Source of the DNA: Rhizophagus irregularis
Lineage: Eukaryota; Glomeromycota; Glomeromycetes; Glomerales; Glomeraceae
Direction: 5' to 3'
DNA: 64,000 bases
Assembly: GCF_026210795.1 (NCBI RefSeq)
Contig: NC_089432.1
Location: 1,302,001-1,366,000, forward strand
Of the stretch, positions 10,684-20,904 are shown piece by piece. Position 1 is the first letter of the stretch. The number at the start of each line of letters is the position of its first letter. A model generated the notes under the pieces. It saw only the letters and a program-made list of their open reading frames with translations. It did not search any database and was not told the origin of the DNA. Position numbers and translations under genes: made by a program.

Positions 10684-11112
10684 GAGATTTCGGTAGTGAG
10701 AGCCATATTGCGGAATTTCTTGCTCGACAAATACAGTCAGTTCTTGAAGATATTGGCATTCAAAAGTTTGTAGGTATCGTGACAGATGCTGGATCAAATG
10801 TTCATTCTGCACGAAATTTAATTACTGAAAGATTTCCACATCCTCAATATTAGATATGTAGCATATTCACTAAATTTGATTACAAAAGATTTAATAAAAT
10901 ATACATTTTCAAAAAATTATTCAATGGTATACAGTTATTGTAACATATTTTAAAAAGTCACATAGACTCAAAGAACTACTAGAATTGAAAATTAAATTAA
11001 GAAAAACAGATTGGAGGTGATGGATTAAAAAACATATTTGGATACGAGATGGATGACTGTTTATAAGATGTAGATTCCAATTTCTTAGCTAGAAATTTGT
11101 TTCAAAGAAGTA
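10684..11112 (+). pseudogene. hAT transposase (DUF659-type) remnant, N-terminal part
   Basis: Translation gives HIAEFLARQIQSVLEDIG, then FVGIVTDAGSNVHSARNLIT and ERFPHPQY before a TAG. After a frame change it continues AYSLNLITKDLIK, then a degenerate GGDGLK and TRWMTVYKM. The order 'ivTDnasN..aRkli...P', 'H(S)LNL..kD' and 'TRW.tvy' is that of DUF659/hAT transposases. There are at least three lesions (stop, frameshift, second stop), so it is inactive. The natural continuation of this protein is at 20905, on the far side of the LINE nest, which suggests one hAT copy split by later insertions. Confidence 0.75.
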
Positions 11113-11242
11113 TAACTTTATTATTTTAATTTTATTATTTATTTTGTAAGATAAAATTGTAAATTTGCAATCAATTTTATTTGTTAAATATTTCACTAGG
11201 TTATCTTTTTTTTTTTAAAAACTGTAACGCATCTTATTACTG

Positions 11243-11373
11243 TTGGGCTAAAACCCTGTAGTGTACAAGATACCTGGAGCGTAACTTGCAAATCAAGACG
11301 CATCCCCATAACAGAGTTTATCCTAGTCTAATGCATAAAATCAAATAAATAAAATAAAACAAAAGAAGAACAA
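11243..11373 (+). mobile_element. Probable 5'-truncated LINE 3' end
   Basis: A short segment of higher GC (gggctaaaaccctgtagtg...) ends in an ATAAAATCAAATAAATAAAA-type tail like the tails of the LINEs here. No coding part or clear target duplication is seen, so the call rests on tail and composition only. Confidence 0.4.
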
Positions 11374-11699
11374 ACCCATTCCTATGTCTAACCTAAAACT
11401 AGACTATGGTGGACCTAACTAAAATTAATCAAAACATTTTGTAGGAAAAAAAATTACGAGAGAAAATTTATAATAAGACTGAAACCAAAGCTGTAAAAAC
11501 AGATGAATCCCAATAGATCCACGCCCAGTAAACATTATTTCAACCTTTTCCCCCCATCATTATTGACCCTACAAAAAAGAAAAATTAGTATACTATTCTA
11601 TTAATTTACATTTGTGAGAAATTTTCTATCGGAAATAATTTTTTTAACGTGAATCACGTGACTTCGATTAACAAATGTAAATATCTACACTCTTTGCTT
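11374..11699. other. Spacer before the LINE
   Basis: Mixed AT-rich sequence up to the LINE target site. I see no ORF. Confidence 0.5.
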
Positions 11700-11714
11700 C
11701 GATCCTTTTCCTAT
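11700..11714. repeat. 15-bp LINE target-site duplication, 5' copy
   Basis: CGATCCTTTTCCTAT here recurs at 20394-20408 immediately after the A-rich LINE tail, and again at 20549-20563 after a second, truncated LINE tail. Three copies of one target are explained by two successive insertions at the same site. Confidence 0.93.
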
Positions 11715-11861
11715 GGGCTTATTTAAAAAAACTCTTTCCGACGATCGTAAAATACCAAAAATTCACAGAAGAAATTTTCGTTAAAAAACACATTTCTTTA
11801 TAGACAAGTACCATTTTCTTCACCAGTTTTGGCCTCTACGTTCTCTTCGGAACATTATCAT

Positions 11862-14096
11862 ATGAGTTTTAATATTGGAAAAAAATTTTCAAAAAAATTC
11901 CTAAAAAACATAGAAAAATCTTATCGTTCGGTAACTAACGAAGAAGATATATACTATACGTACTCTTCACCAAACACAGTTAACAATATGTCTAACAGTA
12001 AACCTAATAACCTTCCTGAACCAAATATCGATAAAGTACCTACGGACTGTCCTATGGAAGAAGTTATAGCTACTTCTTCAACTCACGACCTCTCTCACAG
12101 TGAAATTGAACTCACATCACGTGACCTATCAAAAAATGATACTCACACGCAAACACCAATCAACGAAAACTTGACTAATATGGAGGAAGATCCTTCGGAA
12201 CCTAATCCAGATAAAGGAAAATCACCGGAATCACAAACAGCCACACAATCAAACTTACCAAATGCGATTCCAATGACCGTGCTAACTGATATTTTTACAC
12301 AAACATCACAAGCTCTTAACAAAGCACACAAAGGATTTATTCCCAGAGATAGTTTTAAATCTGATCTTTCAAACAACGAAATAATTAACTTACTAAAAAC
12401 GGCATTTATCCGTGACAGTAACGCCTTCAAATTTGAATCCAACGTAACTTCCACATACAAATATTTTACTATATATTTTAGAACATGGGACTCACTTAAG
12501 CAATATATAGAAAAGAGCCCTGATAACCTTAAACAGGTTAAAATATACGAATTAACCAATGAAGCTATCAACACCTTATTGGATCAAAAATTCGCTAACT
12601 TGGACGCAGCAGTCATAAAAATTATGGACATACCTTATAATTATGACACATCAATGCTTATTAAACACCTTGCTATCAAGACCAACAGCAATGTTATAGA
12701 CCATAAAGAGCTCAAAAAACCGCCAAGAAAATTACCTAACCGCAACAATCGTGGACGCCCGATTTTCATCAAACCGGCATACAAACAACTAATCGTACGC
12801 TTCGATAAACAATCCGCCTACGATTATTTCATGAAAGAAAACTATTGGAGCTTAGAAATAGAAAATTTCGTAGTAAGAATTCTACCAGGCAATCAGAATG
12901 ACCCTGAGTATCAAAAACGCACCAGTAAATACTTTAAAATTACTGGACTACCACTCAACACAACAGCTATGGATCTTAATCCACTTATCAAACATGTATA
13001 TGGACGTACTTGTACGTTCACACAAACGACTCGATATTCAACTATGAAAAACGCTTACGTATATGTTTCACCAGAAAATTACCCTGATAACGCTACGGGA
13101 GGCGCGTCTTCACTATTCGAGAACCACAACATCTATATCATTCCAGGGCACATATCAGCCAAAACTTGCAACACTTGTGGATCCCCTTTACATATTTCTC
13201 AAAACTGTGACGATATAAACTTCAAAACAACAAGTGATAACCGTAAAATATATAACAAAAGATTTATTGATAGAAAAGAAGAAAAAATCACTATCCACGA
13301 GAACCACAAAAACAGATACAATCACGTGATTTCTCTTAACGCTAATAAAAACTCAAACTCATCACAAACCAACAACAAACGTTCATCATCACAAACAGAT
13401 ACCCACAATATAAGATCACTACCTACTAAATCACAATACCCCCGTCAAACAAGACAACCATACAACAAAACACACAATATGAACGATATTAATAACTGGG
13501 ACGAACCCTCTACATCTACTCCTCAATACCAGCATCAGCACACATCAAATGATGAAATAGACAAAAGAATCATAGAGCTAGAGAAACAAATACAAAATCT
13601 CCTAAATAATATTAAAACTTTACAAGAAGATAAAGTTAAAACGGACAAAACAATCGCTGACATCCATCACAACGCTAGCCTAATGAACACATCACTTACG
13701 AATGTGAATACAAGACTAGATAAATATGATTCAATCCTCGAACGTCTTACCACTAACATTAGTTTACTTAGTAAGAAAGAAATTTTATCCACACAAGAAC
13801 GCCCTCGTAAAATATCCAAAAAAATTACACCATATGATCAAACTTCGTACAGATCCACCAAATCCAAATACAACCTTAGAAATAACAAAGACTACAACAA
13901 TTCAGCTGAAGATAGTGAATTTGTCCCGGTAACAGAAGATGACACTGATGCCCCTGACGACACCGCTATGTCGGACGGTGCCATCTTCGAAGGCATAATT
14001 GATAAAACACTAGATGAACCCGTGAAAAATGACACTTTTACCGTCAAATCTTATAACCCATTGAACCTCCTCCCGAGCTTCAACGCGACACGCTAA
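11862..14096 (+). CDS. LINE ORF1 protein (CCHC zinc knuckle, coiled coil)
   Basis: The ORF is open from 11829 with a TTG codon. The first ATG is at 11862, giving 744 aa, and I take that as the start. The acidic, S/T/N-rich N-terminal 120 residues look disordered. A central conserved region shared with the ORF1 at 60278 follows. A CCHC knuckle CNTCGSPLHISQNC spans residues 436-449 (CX2CX4HX4C), followed by a basic N/S/Q-rich stretch. A heptad-like coiled coil (DEIDKRIIELEKQIQNLL...) spans about 564-635. ORF1 proteins of this type bind the element's RNA in the ribonucleoprotein; the knuckle supports nucleic-acid binding and the coiled coil self-association. It is intact. Confidence 0.9.
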   Translation: MSFNIGKKFSKKFLKNIEKSYRSVTNEEDIYYTYSSPNTVNNMSNSKPNNLPEPNIDKVPTDCPMEEVIATSSTHDLSHSEIELTSRDLSKNDTHTQTPINENLTNMEEDPSEPNPDKGKSPESQTATQSNLPNAIPMTVLTDIFTQTSQALNKAHKGFIPRDSFKSDLSNNEIINLLKTAFIRDSNAFKFESNVTSTYKYFTIYFRTWDSLKQYIEKSPDNLKQVKIYELTNEAINTLLDQKFANLDAAVIKIMDIPYNYDTSMLIKHLAIKTNSNVIDHKELKKPPRKLPNRNNRGRPIFIKPAYKQLIVRFDKQSAYDYFMKENYWSLEIENFVVRILPGNQNDPEYQKRTSKYFKITGLPLNTTAMDLNPLIKHVYGRTCTFTQTTRYSTMKNAYVYVSPENYPDNATGGASSLFENHNIYIIPGHISAKTCNTCGSPLHISQNCDDINFKTTSDNRKIYNKRFIDRKEEKITIHENHKNRYNHVISLNANKNSNSSQTNNKRSSSQTDTHNIRSLPTKSQYPRQTRQPYNKTHNMNDINNWDEPSTSTPQYQHQHTSNDEIDKRIIELEKQIQNLLNNIKTLQEDKVKTDKTIADIHHNASLMNTSLTNVNTRLDKYDSILERLTTNISLLSKKEILSTQERPRKISKKITPYDQTSYRSTKSKYNLRNNKDYNNSAEDSEFVPVTEDDTDAPDDTAMSDGAIFEGIIDKTLDEPVKNDTFTVKSYNPLNLLPSFNATR

Positions 14097-14207
14097 TTGT
14101 TGATCCTAAATCCTCAACATATATCTGGACTTATTTACGATTCTCCCTTTTTGATTTCAACGTTTTAATTGTTTTTTACACATCATTTTAATTAAAATAT
14201 TTTTTTT

Positions 14208-17200
14208 ATGGAATACACCAATTTTATTAACACGGTTGGCGTCGAAAACCAACCTTCATTTCAAGTGCCTACTAATTTTTCATCTTCTTCTTCAAAAAAT
14301 ATAGAAAAAACACAAAAAAATACATATAATCAAAATACCAAAAACAACTATAACAATAACAACAACAATAGTCACCACAGCTTAGGCTCTACATTTCATA
14401 CTTCTGATACAAACGACTTACCTAACGAAGAACACATTACTAATTTACACGTTGTTAACACTGATAATGACTATTTTATAGATTACCTTAAAATTGGAAC
14501 TATCAACATCCAAGGAGGTTATAAAGCCAAATTAATTGATATTATCAATTACTTCGTCACACACAACTTTAACATTCTTGGCTTAACAGAAACACAATAT
14601 TGTCACAAACATGAAAATAATAAATTAGTCGAAAGACACCCTCACCCAACTAATAAAAATTTATCTATTTATATAATTCTAGACGCTAATGGAGATAATA
14701 AGGGCTCTGGCGTCGGGATAATGCTTACCAGTACTCTATACCAACACGTACATCAAATACGTTTTTACAAAGGTCGCGTGTTAAATATTGAATTGGGCTT
14801 CAAACGTGACCACAAATTGAACATCACATGTCTATATTTACCTGCTGGAAGAGACAAACAAACCAATATTATTAAAAAAGACTGCAATCAATTCTTCGAC
14901 CAACTATACAGTACACAAACCATTAATGATGATAATCACAAATACTACAATCTTATCATGGGGGACCTCAATTGTTACCCAAAAGAGAAAAATAATCTTA
15001 ATCACCATATTATTCAGATGGCTAAATTGAAAGGCTTTAAAGACATGGCAAAATTCCATGCTGAAAACCATACTCCAGAAATAACTAGGCTCACACATAG
15101 AATAGACTATATATTTGGAAATACCAATATCCTTAACGCATCAATTCATACCTTTGCACAACAAATCCCACCATCACATTTCACTAGCGACCATAAAGCA
15201 GTGATTACATTATTACAAAATGACCTTTTCAAACGTTCACGACATCGTCAAGGTAACAGACGATATGAACAAAAAGAGAAACCAAATTACTCATTAATGA
15301 ATGATGATTTATGGGAAAATTACAAATCTCATTCAAAAATATATTTTAAAAACCGTTTCAAACATATAGATTTAAACAATATTACGACACAAGATGATTT
15401 GGACCATATTTGGAACATATTTGAACACAGTCTACATAACATTAAAAAATCACATATTCCTCAAAAGAAAATAACACCTCAAGAACACCATCATTTATAC
15501 CCTCTACACATTCGACAACTGAACCACCACGTGATCACTTTATATAAAACAAAACAATTTCTTAATTTAAAACATATTTATATCAGGAATAAAATGAATA
15601 AACCAACAGATAAAACCTTACTTATCTCACTTATTCCCGATTCAATGTGGACCTTATATTTTAAAAATTGGAAAGTTCATCGTGATCACATACAAAAAAT
15701 AGCACGTTCAATGGACTACGACATTATATTAAATAATTTTATAACACAAGAAGATTTCTATGCACAAAAAACAGAAATTTATAAACTATATAATTATTTA
15801 AAACAAAAAAGAAATGATGAATTATCACAATGGAAAACTGAACGTATTGAACATTTTATCAATCAAAGAAATTTTGATTTATCAACTAATCAAACAAAAA
15901 TGATCAACTCTATACTTCAACGAAAACCTAGAAAAATTACTTTAGACCGATTAATTATCAAAGATAACAATAATGTTAATGTATTTACTAACAACCCCCA
16001 AATTATACAAAAAGAAGCTATTAAACATTATCAAAATATAGGTAAACATGATAATCAAACATCATACCATTCTATCGACGATTTACCCTTACCATGGCGC
16101 ATGATATATGATCCGGCCAACCACCATTCAAATAATGATTGTTGGGATATACTTCAACAACAGATTGATATTTCTGACGTATTAGCCGTCTTGAAAAATT
16201 CTCCTCTTAACAAAGCACCTGGTCCTTCACAAATTACTTATGAAGACTTGAAACACCTACATAAAGACGTATTAATATTACTTACTCAGATCTTTAATCT
16301 ATGTATCCATTTAGATACGATACCCACAAAATGGTGTGACGCTCTGCTATTCCCAATACCGAAGCCACATGACTGGGATAGTAAACTTACGAATACAAGA
16401 CCTATTACCCTTTTGGAAACGACAAGAAAATTGATGGTCTCAATTTTTTCTCAAAGATTAAATCATTCATTAGCGAAACACAACATTTTACAATTCAACA
16501 ACCGTGCGGGCGTTCTGGGACAATCATGTTTAGAACCACTGTTCCAAATACAACATTCAATTGAACATGCCCGCATTTATAAGAAACCACTATGGATTGC
16601 CATTCAAGATTTGTCAAAGGCTTATGATAGAGTCGATATTACATTATTACGATTAGCTCTGCAACGTATTAAAATCCCGGAAAAGATAATCACTTTTTTT
16701 ATTAATTTATTTTCTAACCGGTACAACTCCATCATTTTACCAAATGGAAATTTAGCATCATATAAGGTCTTACAGGGTATAGACCAAGGCGAAGTAGTTT
16801 CACCGCTTTTATGGAACATATATTACGACCCCCTGTTCTATCACATCAATCAACTATCACATCTTGCTTATAAGTGTGATACTACGAAAATCAAAAATAT
16901 TTATCACAAAGATTCCGACATCACTCACCATTTTGAATTATCTCTGGTCGGATATCTCGATGACACCACCTGGTTTAGTCCCTCTCTAGAAACACTTGAA
17001 ACTAAACTAGACATTGCACATTCATTTTATGATTTAGCAAAAATTAAAGTGAATATTGATAAATACAAAATCCTTACGAATCAGCGATTAGGTAACGATA
17101 GAAAAATCGTACAACTCACCATCAATGGACAAATTACAGATGTTGATATCGTCTCAAAATATAAAGGCACAAGAATCTTAGGATTATATATCAACCCTTT

Positions 17201-19091
17201 AGATAGACACCAACAAACGTTAACCAAAGCACGTTCGATCATTATGAATCACGTAATCACAATGCGCCACAAAAAAATTGCACATGCTCACGCAATATAT
17301 ATTATTAACAAAGTTATTTTTCCAAAGTTGGAGTATCTTTTTCAGCACACGATCTTAAATTATACCCAAGTACAGAAACTGGTTGTACCTCTCAAAAAAT
17401 TATTCAAAAAATTTTTTTCTTTACCACTTAATACGGCAGACAACATCATTTACAATAACATGTATCCACACATTGATAATTTGATGGACCTACTAGTCAA
17501 ATCACAATTAAATGCACTATCGGCTCTATTCAATACTGATATCCTAAGACCTATAGCGATCCAAAAACTGGATATTTTAACTCATGAACTTTGGTATCCA
17601 GGAATACCTCACGATACTAATAAATATATAGGTAAAATCTCCTCACCAAGCTATTTATCAAAGAGTTTATCTCTACTACAACAATATCAAATTCACTTGG
17701 ATCCCACCATTAGCTATGGCATCATAGGGGGACATACACCAATAGTGGAATACCTTCCGAACTTATCTTCTAATGATTACAAATCTTTACGAAATAAGAG
17801 GATCATGTATATAGACCAACTAGTATCCGCAGACGGTAACTACCTTCTGACTTGGAATGAAGTAAAACGTCTAAACAATAATAATTTTAGAGGACCTAAA
17901 CCAAACTGGTTTAAAGTATTAGAAAATGAATTTACCCTAAGTAATTATCGTACTTTGACTTATCCGCTTAACGACAATTACACAATTCCTGCACGTTTAC
18001 AACAAATCCCTGATCAATCCCTGGGTAATCATAGAAAACGTAATGAATGGACATATCATTGGGACGCTAGATTACAAACTTGTATTATGGGAAAAACATA
18101 TATACAAGATACCGATACGAATAGTTCCATTACTATCATGGAACATTATTTACCTTATAATAATTCTTTAATATCAAATAATATTACCCCTCAGATACCA
18201 CATTCTTTACCCTTAATTTTAACTCCTTGTCCAGGTTGTCATCTTAATGACCATAGTTTAATTTTACAAGACGCACGTATTAAATGTTCAATTTCTACAC
18301 GTACAAATCGTCTTTCAACCTTCAACACTTTTAATCACCTAAACCAAGAACACAAAAGATTTAAAAATCTTCCCCTGTCTAAATATTATGTTAGCACCAA
18401 ACCTTTACATCAAATTAGACATAGTGCATATAATATTTACTTATCTCAACATAACGTTAATATAGTAACTCCCATCACCACAACATTAGAAATTCTATCG
18501 TTACATGATGAAAATCATGTTTTACGACAATTATCGTCCGTTATAGATTCTGCCCTTTTATGTGACGATAATATTAAATTAATTTTAATAGATATAGCTT
18601 CAAAATTTTTTTCTTATACTAATTTTCAATTTTATTCAGATGGTTCTGTTTCAGATATAGGTACAATTAATAGTAAATCTGGGTTCGGCTGGATTCAGAC
18701 AGATCCCCTTTTACCACAACTTTCTTTTTCGGGATCTACAATTTTTTTCCCTTCTTCTTTTAAAAGCGAAAGCTTTGCTATTTTGACAATTTTATTAGTT
18801 TTACCTCCCAACGCCACATGTGAAATATTTACTGATTCACAAAATTGTATAGATACCTTTAATCAACGACTAGGTTCACCCTCAATAAGTCCCCGACGTA
18901 GGCTGAAACAAAATAATTTCTTATTATGGGATCTTATAATGTGGTTAATATCACACCATCACCTCACGATCCAACTGAGAAAAGTTAAAGGACATAGTAA
19001 CGACAAGGCTAATGATCAAGCAGACGCCCTAGCTAAACAAGGCAGATATTCGCTCGCTCCGATCATCATTAATCACAAATTCTTTCATTAA
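14208..19091 (+). CDS. LINE ORF2 polyprotein: endonuclease, reverse transcriptase, RNase H
   Basis: This ORF has 1627 codons. The APE-type endonuclease lies at about residues 95-335: N100 in NIQGG, E128 in LTET, D253 and N255 in GDLNC, and DH at 328-329 in SDHKA. The reverse transcriptase has LNKAPGPSQ near 672, D801 in QDLSKAYDRVD, QGEVVSPLLWN and the catalytic YLDD at 916-919 (instead of the usual Y/FADD). A C-terminal RNase H has D1478 in YSDGS, E1521 in SES, D1543 in FTDS, and GHSNDKANDQADALAK. These would nick the target and copy the element RNA by target-primed reverse transcription. The ORF ends at a TAA (19089-19091), but the same frame stays open to 20183, so this stop probably truncates the ancestral product by about 360 residues. 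Whether that leaves activity is unknown. Confidence 0.92.
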   Translation: MEYTNFINTVGVENQPSFQVPTNFSSSSSKNIEKTQKNTYNQNTKNNYNNNNNNSHHSLGSTFHTSDTNDLPNEEHITNLHVVNTDNDYFIDYLKIGTINIQGGYKAKLIDIINYFVTHNFNILGLTETQYCHKHENNKLVERHPHPTNKNLSIYIILDANGDNKGSGVGIMLTSTLYQHVHQIRFYKGRVLNIELGFKRDHKLNITCLYLPAGRDKQTNIIKKDCNQFFDQLYSTQTINDDNHKYYNLIMGDLNCYPKEKNNLNHHIIQMAKLKGFKDMAKFHAENHTPEITRLTHRIDYIFGNTNILNASIHTFAQQIPPSHFTSDHKAVITLLQNDLFKRSRHRQGNRRYEQKEKPNYSLMNDDLWENYKSHSKIYFKNRFKHIDLNNITTQDDLDHIWNIFEHSLHNIKKSHIPQKKITPQEHHHLYPLHIRQLNHHVITLYKTKQFLNLKHIYIRNKMNKPTDKTLLISLIPDSMWTLYFKNWKVHRDHIQKIARSMDYDIILNNFITQEDFYAQKTEIYKLYNYLKQKRNDELSQWKTERIEHFINQRNFDLSTNQTKMINSILQRKPRKITLDRLIIKDNNNVNVFTNNPQIIQKEAIKHYQNIGKHDNQTSYHSIDDLPLPWRMIYDPANHHSNNDCWDILQQQIDISDVLAVLKNSPLNKAPGPSQITYEDLKHLHKDVLILLTQIFNLCIHLDTIPTKWCDALLFPIPKPHDWDSKLTNTRPITLLETTRKLMVSIFSQRLNHSLAKHNILQFNNRAGVLGQSCLEPLFQIQHSIEHARIYKKPLWIAIQDLSKAYDRVDITLLRLALQRIKIPEKIITFFINLFSNRYNSIILPNGNLASYKVLQGIDQGEVVSPLLWNIYYDPLFYHINQLSHLAYKCDTTKIKNIYHKDSDITHHFELSLVGYLDDTTWFSPSLETLETKLDIAHSFYDLAKIKVNIDKYKILTNQRLGNDRKIVQLTINGQITDVDIVSKYKGTRILGLYINPLDRHQQTLTKARSIIMNHVITMRHKKIAHAHAIYIINKVIFPKLEYLFQHTILNYTQVQKLVVPLKKLFKKFFSLPLNTADNIIYNNMYPHIDNLMDLLVKSQLNALSALFNTDILRPIAIQKLDILTHELWYPGIPHDTNKYIGKISSPSYLSKSLSLLQQYQIHLDPTISYGIIGGHTPIVEYLPNLSSNDYKSLRNKRIMYIDQLVSADGNYLLTWNEVKRLNNNNFRGPKPNWFKVLENEFTLSNYRTLTYPLNDNYTIPARLQQIPDQSLGNHRKRNEWTYHWDARLQTCIMGKTYIQDTDTNSSITIMEHYLPYNNSLISNNITPQIPHSLPLILTPCPGCHLNDHSLILQDARIKCSISTRTNRLSTFNTFNHLNQEHKRFKNLPLSKYYVSTKPLHQIRHSAYNIYLSQHNVNIVTPITTTLEILSLHDENHVLRQLSSVIDSALLCDDNIKLILIDIASKFFSYTNFQFYSDGSVSDIGTINSKSGFGWIQTDPLLPQLSFSGSTIFFPSSFKSESFAILTILLVLPPNATCEIFTDSQNCIDTFNQRLGSPSISPRRRLKQNNFLLWDLIMWLISHHHLTIQLRKVKGHSNDKANDQADALAKQGRYSLAPIIINHKFFH

Positions 19092-20183
19092 AGCTCCCTA
19101 GCGCTTTTCAACTACAATCATATTAGCGTAATTGATCGTAATTTACGCAAATGGAGTAACATACCCATTCAATCTAGAATTTTTAATATGGCTATGAACA
19201 ACAGCTCACTATTACCCATTAACCATCAAATAACATACGGCGACATCGATTGGATTTACACCAAACAATGGATCAATTCTAATCCTTTTGACATGCCCAC
19301 GTCATCTAAATTATCTAAAATTCAATCTAATAGACTCAAGAAATCCACTTTTACATATCCAACAGGCAACATTTTACAGCGCAATTACCCCAACCTTTAT
19401 CCTCTAGGCCGTATCCACTGTACAGAATGCTCGATCGATGAAGATACTAATGCACATATTGGTTTATGCCCATCTCATCGTCAATCTATAACGTCGCTCC
19501 TAACCAAATTCAAAAAGAATCTAATTGATCTTCTTAGGAACGAAGGCACTAGCAATTTATCCTTTGACATAGAATCAAGGGTCAATAATTCTAATATGTT
19601 CAAAGTCCTCCCAGACGTCTTAGACGTGGCTCGTCTACTGGATACTACAGATCACTTATGTATCCCACGAGAACAACCTTGGATTTTATTATTACACCAC
19701 CTCATCCCTCGGGATTTAGCTGTATTTTTTGATAATTATTTCAGCAAAGCGGCGGAAAGGTCGCGTTTCCTGATACAATATGTCACCGATTTTATTTCGG
19801 AACTGACAACTATCACTTGGTCATCACGTTCCCGCTCGTTTAAAAAATGGGAAAAAAGTCTAGACATTACTTTAAAGAAAAAGAAAAATTATCGAAAACA
19901 CACCGGCATTACTTCTGCCAGGGCGTCTTCATCGGCCACCACCTCACCTCCTAACGTTACCCATAAGCGACGAAATCGATATACTCGTTATTATCACAAC
20001 AAAGTTCTACCATATTACAAAGAAAAAGTCACTTTTGACGTGTCCGCGTGTATACGCTGGACGACCTGTAATTTTTTACATAGTGGTTCTTGGGAATCTT
20101 ATAGAGATAATCTCTTATTTAATTTAGATAATTTCTCCCCTGTACAATCCTTTTTAGATTCACTTAGACCACATATAACTTAG
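19092..20183 (+). pseudogene. LINE ORF2 C-terminal extension beyond an in-frame stop
   Basis: This stretch is in exactly the ORF2 frame (14208 and 19188 differ by 1660 codons) and is open from the codon after the TAA. It encodes a tail with a Cys/His cluster, HCTECSIDEDTNAHIGLCPSHR shortened here to HCTEC...HIGLC, typical of the zinc-binding C-terminal region of many fungal LINE ORF2s. The first internal ATG (19188) could start a 331-aa product, but nothing shows separate translation. The tail is then basic (KKKKNYRKH) and ends just before the 3' UTR. A single nonsense change in an otherwise intact ORF2 is the simplest reading; an assembly error or stop read-through are alternatives. Confidence 0.75.
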
Positions 20184-20393
20184 TGCTAAAGCCTTTTCTT
20201 TGGTTTGTTGGGATGTGATGTCGTGTTAGGGACTCCTCCGGGTTTGTTAAAGGTACCAGAGTGGCGCTGTCCTCGGGCGGTTTGATTATAGCTTAGTATT
20301 AGATAGCGTTCGACTTTAGTTTTATCTTTTGTTCTTGTCTATCTTTCTGTAATCTTGTTCACGTGGTTTTTAAAAATAAAAATAAAATAAAAT
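20184..20393 (+). other. LINE 3' UTR and A-rich tail
   Basis: It contains 'gtggcgctgtc', 'ggcggtttg' and 'cttgttcacgtgg' blocks, in the same order as in the adjoining truncated LINE (20411-20548). It ends in TAAAAATAAAAATAAAATAA plus AAT, directly abutting the target duplication. Confidence 0.85.
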
Positions 20394-20410
20394 CGATCCT
20401 TTTCCTATTC
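20394..20410. repeat. LINE target-site duplication, middle copy
   Basis: CGATCCTTTTCCTATTC is shared by two insertions: it is the 3' duplication of the 8.7-kb LINE and the 5' duplication of the truncated LINE. Confidence 0.92.
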
Positions 20411-20548
20411 CAGGGTGGCGCTGTCAGATTTGGCGGTTTGGTACACGATTTAATTTAGAATTACTTTAAACTTACGAATAGTTTGTCCCTGTAATTTGTA
20501 TCGTGACTTTGTTCACATGGAAATTAAAAATAAAAATAAAAATAAAAT
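20411..20548 (+). mobile_element. 5'-truncated LINE, 138 bp, earlier insertion at the same site
   Basis: It starts 'cagggtggcgctgtc', carries the family 3' blocks and a (AAAAAT)n tail, and is flanked on both sides by the 17-bp CGATCCTTTTCCTATTC (20394-20410 and 20549-20565). Sequence differences from the large LINE's 3' end show a related but distinct copy. Confidence 0.88.
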
Positions 20549-20559
20549 CGATCCTTTTC

Positions 20560-20783
20560 CTATTCTTGTTGTTTCTTCTTCTTCGTCGGAATCTTTTCAT
20601 TCTCCACTTTCTTCGGCTTTGAATTTTCAGCCCGTGGCGATTCCAGTATCGGTTTTTTCTCTCCGATCTCTCTTTCACCAGTCAAACGATTCTCATCCTT
20701 TAGTCTCGTTGTGAAATCATCATTGAGCGAGGTATATTCTTGCAAAATTTTGCTTTGTTCCGCTAGACTAATTTCACTAGCCA
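20560..20783 (-). pseudogene. C-terminal fragment of an unidentified charged, coiled-coil-like protein
   Basis: On the minus strand an open frame reads DNLASEISLAEQSKILQEY, then TSLNDDFTTRLKDENRLTGE and a Lys/Glu-rich end (KIPTKKKKQQE) before TAG at 20560-20562. The stop lies inside the LINE target sequence, so the LINEs landed at the 3' end of this ORF. No start and no upstream gene body are present; I do not recognise the family. It could be part of the host gene or of an older element. Confidence 0.35.
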
Positions 20784-20904
20784 GGTTATCAATGAAACTC
20801 CAATATTATTACGAGTAAGGATACAAGCACCCCTTTTTTGCACTTAATGCCGGCCAAGATCCTCATAATTCTGGCCATAATAGTCATAATTCTGGCCAGA
20901 TGGA

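Larger units (their letters stand above)
11715..20393 (+). mobile_element. LINE (non-LTR) retrotransposon, 8.7 kb, apparently full length
   Basis: The element is bounded by a perfect 15-bp target duplication. It has a 5' UTR of about 150 bp, ORF1 (11862-14096), a 111-bp gap, ORF2 (14208-19091, with an in-frame extension to 20183 beyond a single stop), a 3' UTR of about 200 bp and an AAAATAAAATAAAAT tail. The domain order endonuclease, reverse transcriptase, RNase H plus a CCHC ORF1 resembles the I-like group of LINEs (established knowledge; exact clade not tested). Perfect duplications and nearly intact ORFs indicate a recent insertion. It lies inside a dead hAT element. Confidence 0.93.

Noticed and set aside
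12143-12574. 143-aa minus-strand ORF
   Set aside because: It is a shadow of LINE ORF1 with no motif of its own.
19188-20183. Independent 331-aa gene
   Set aside because: It is in frame with LINE ORF2, the 32 codons before it are open, and the Cys/His tail is expected at the end of ORF2.
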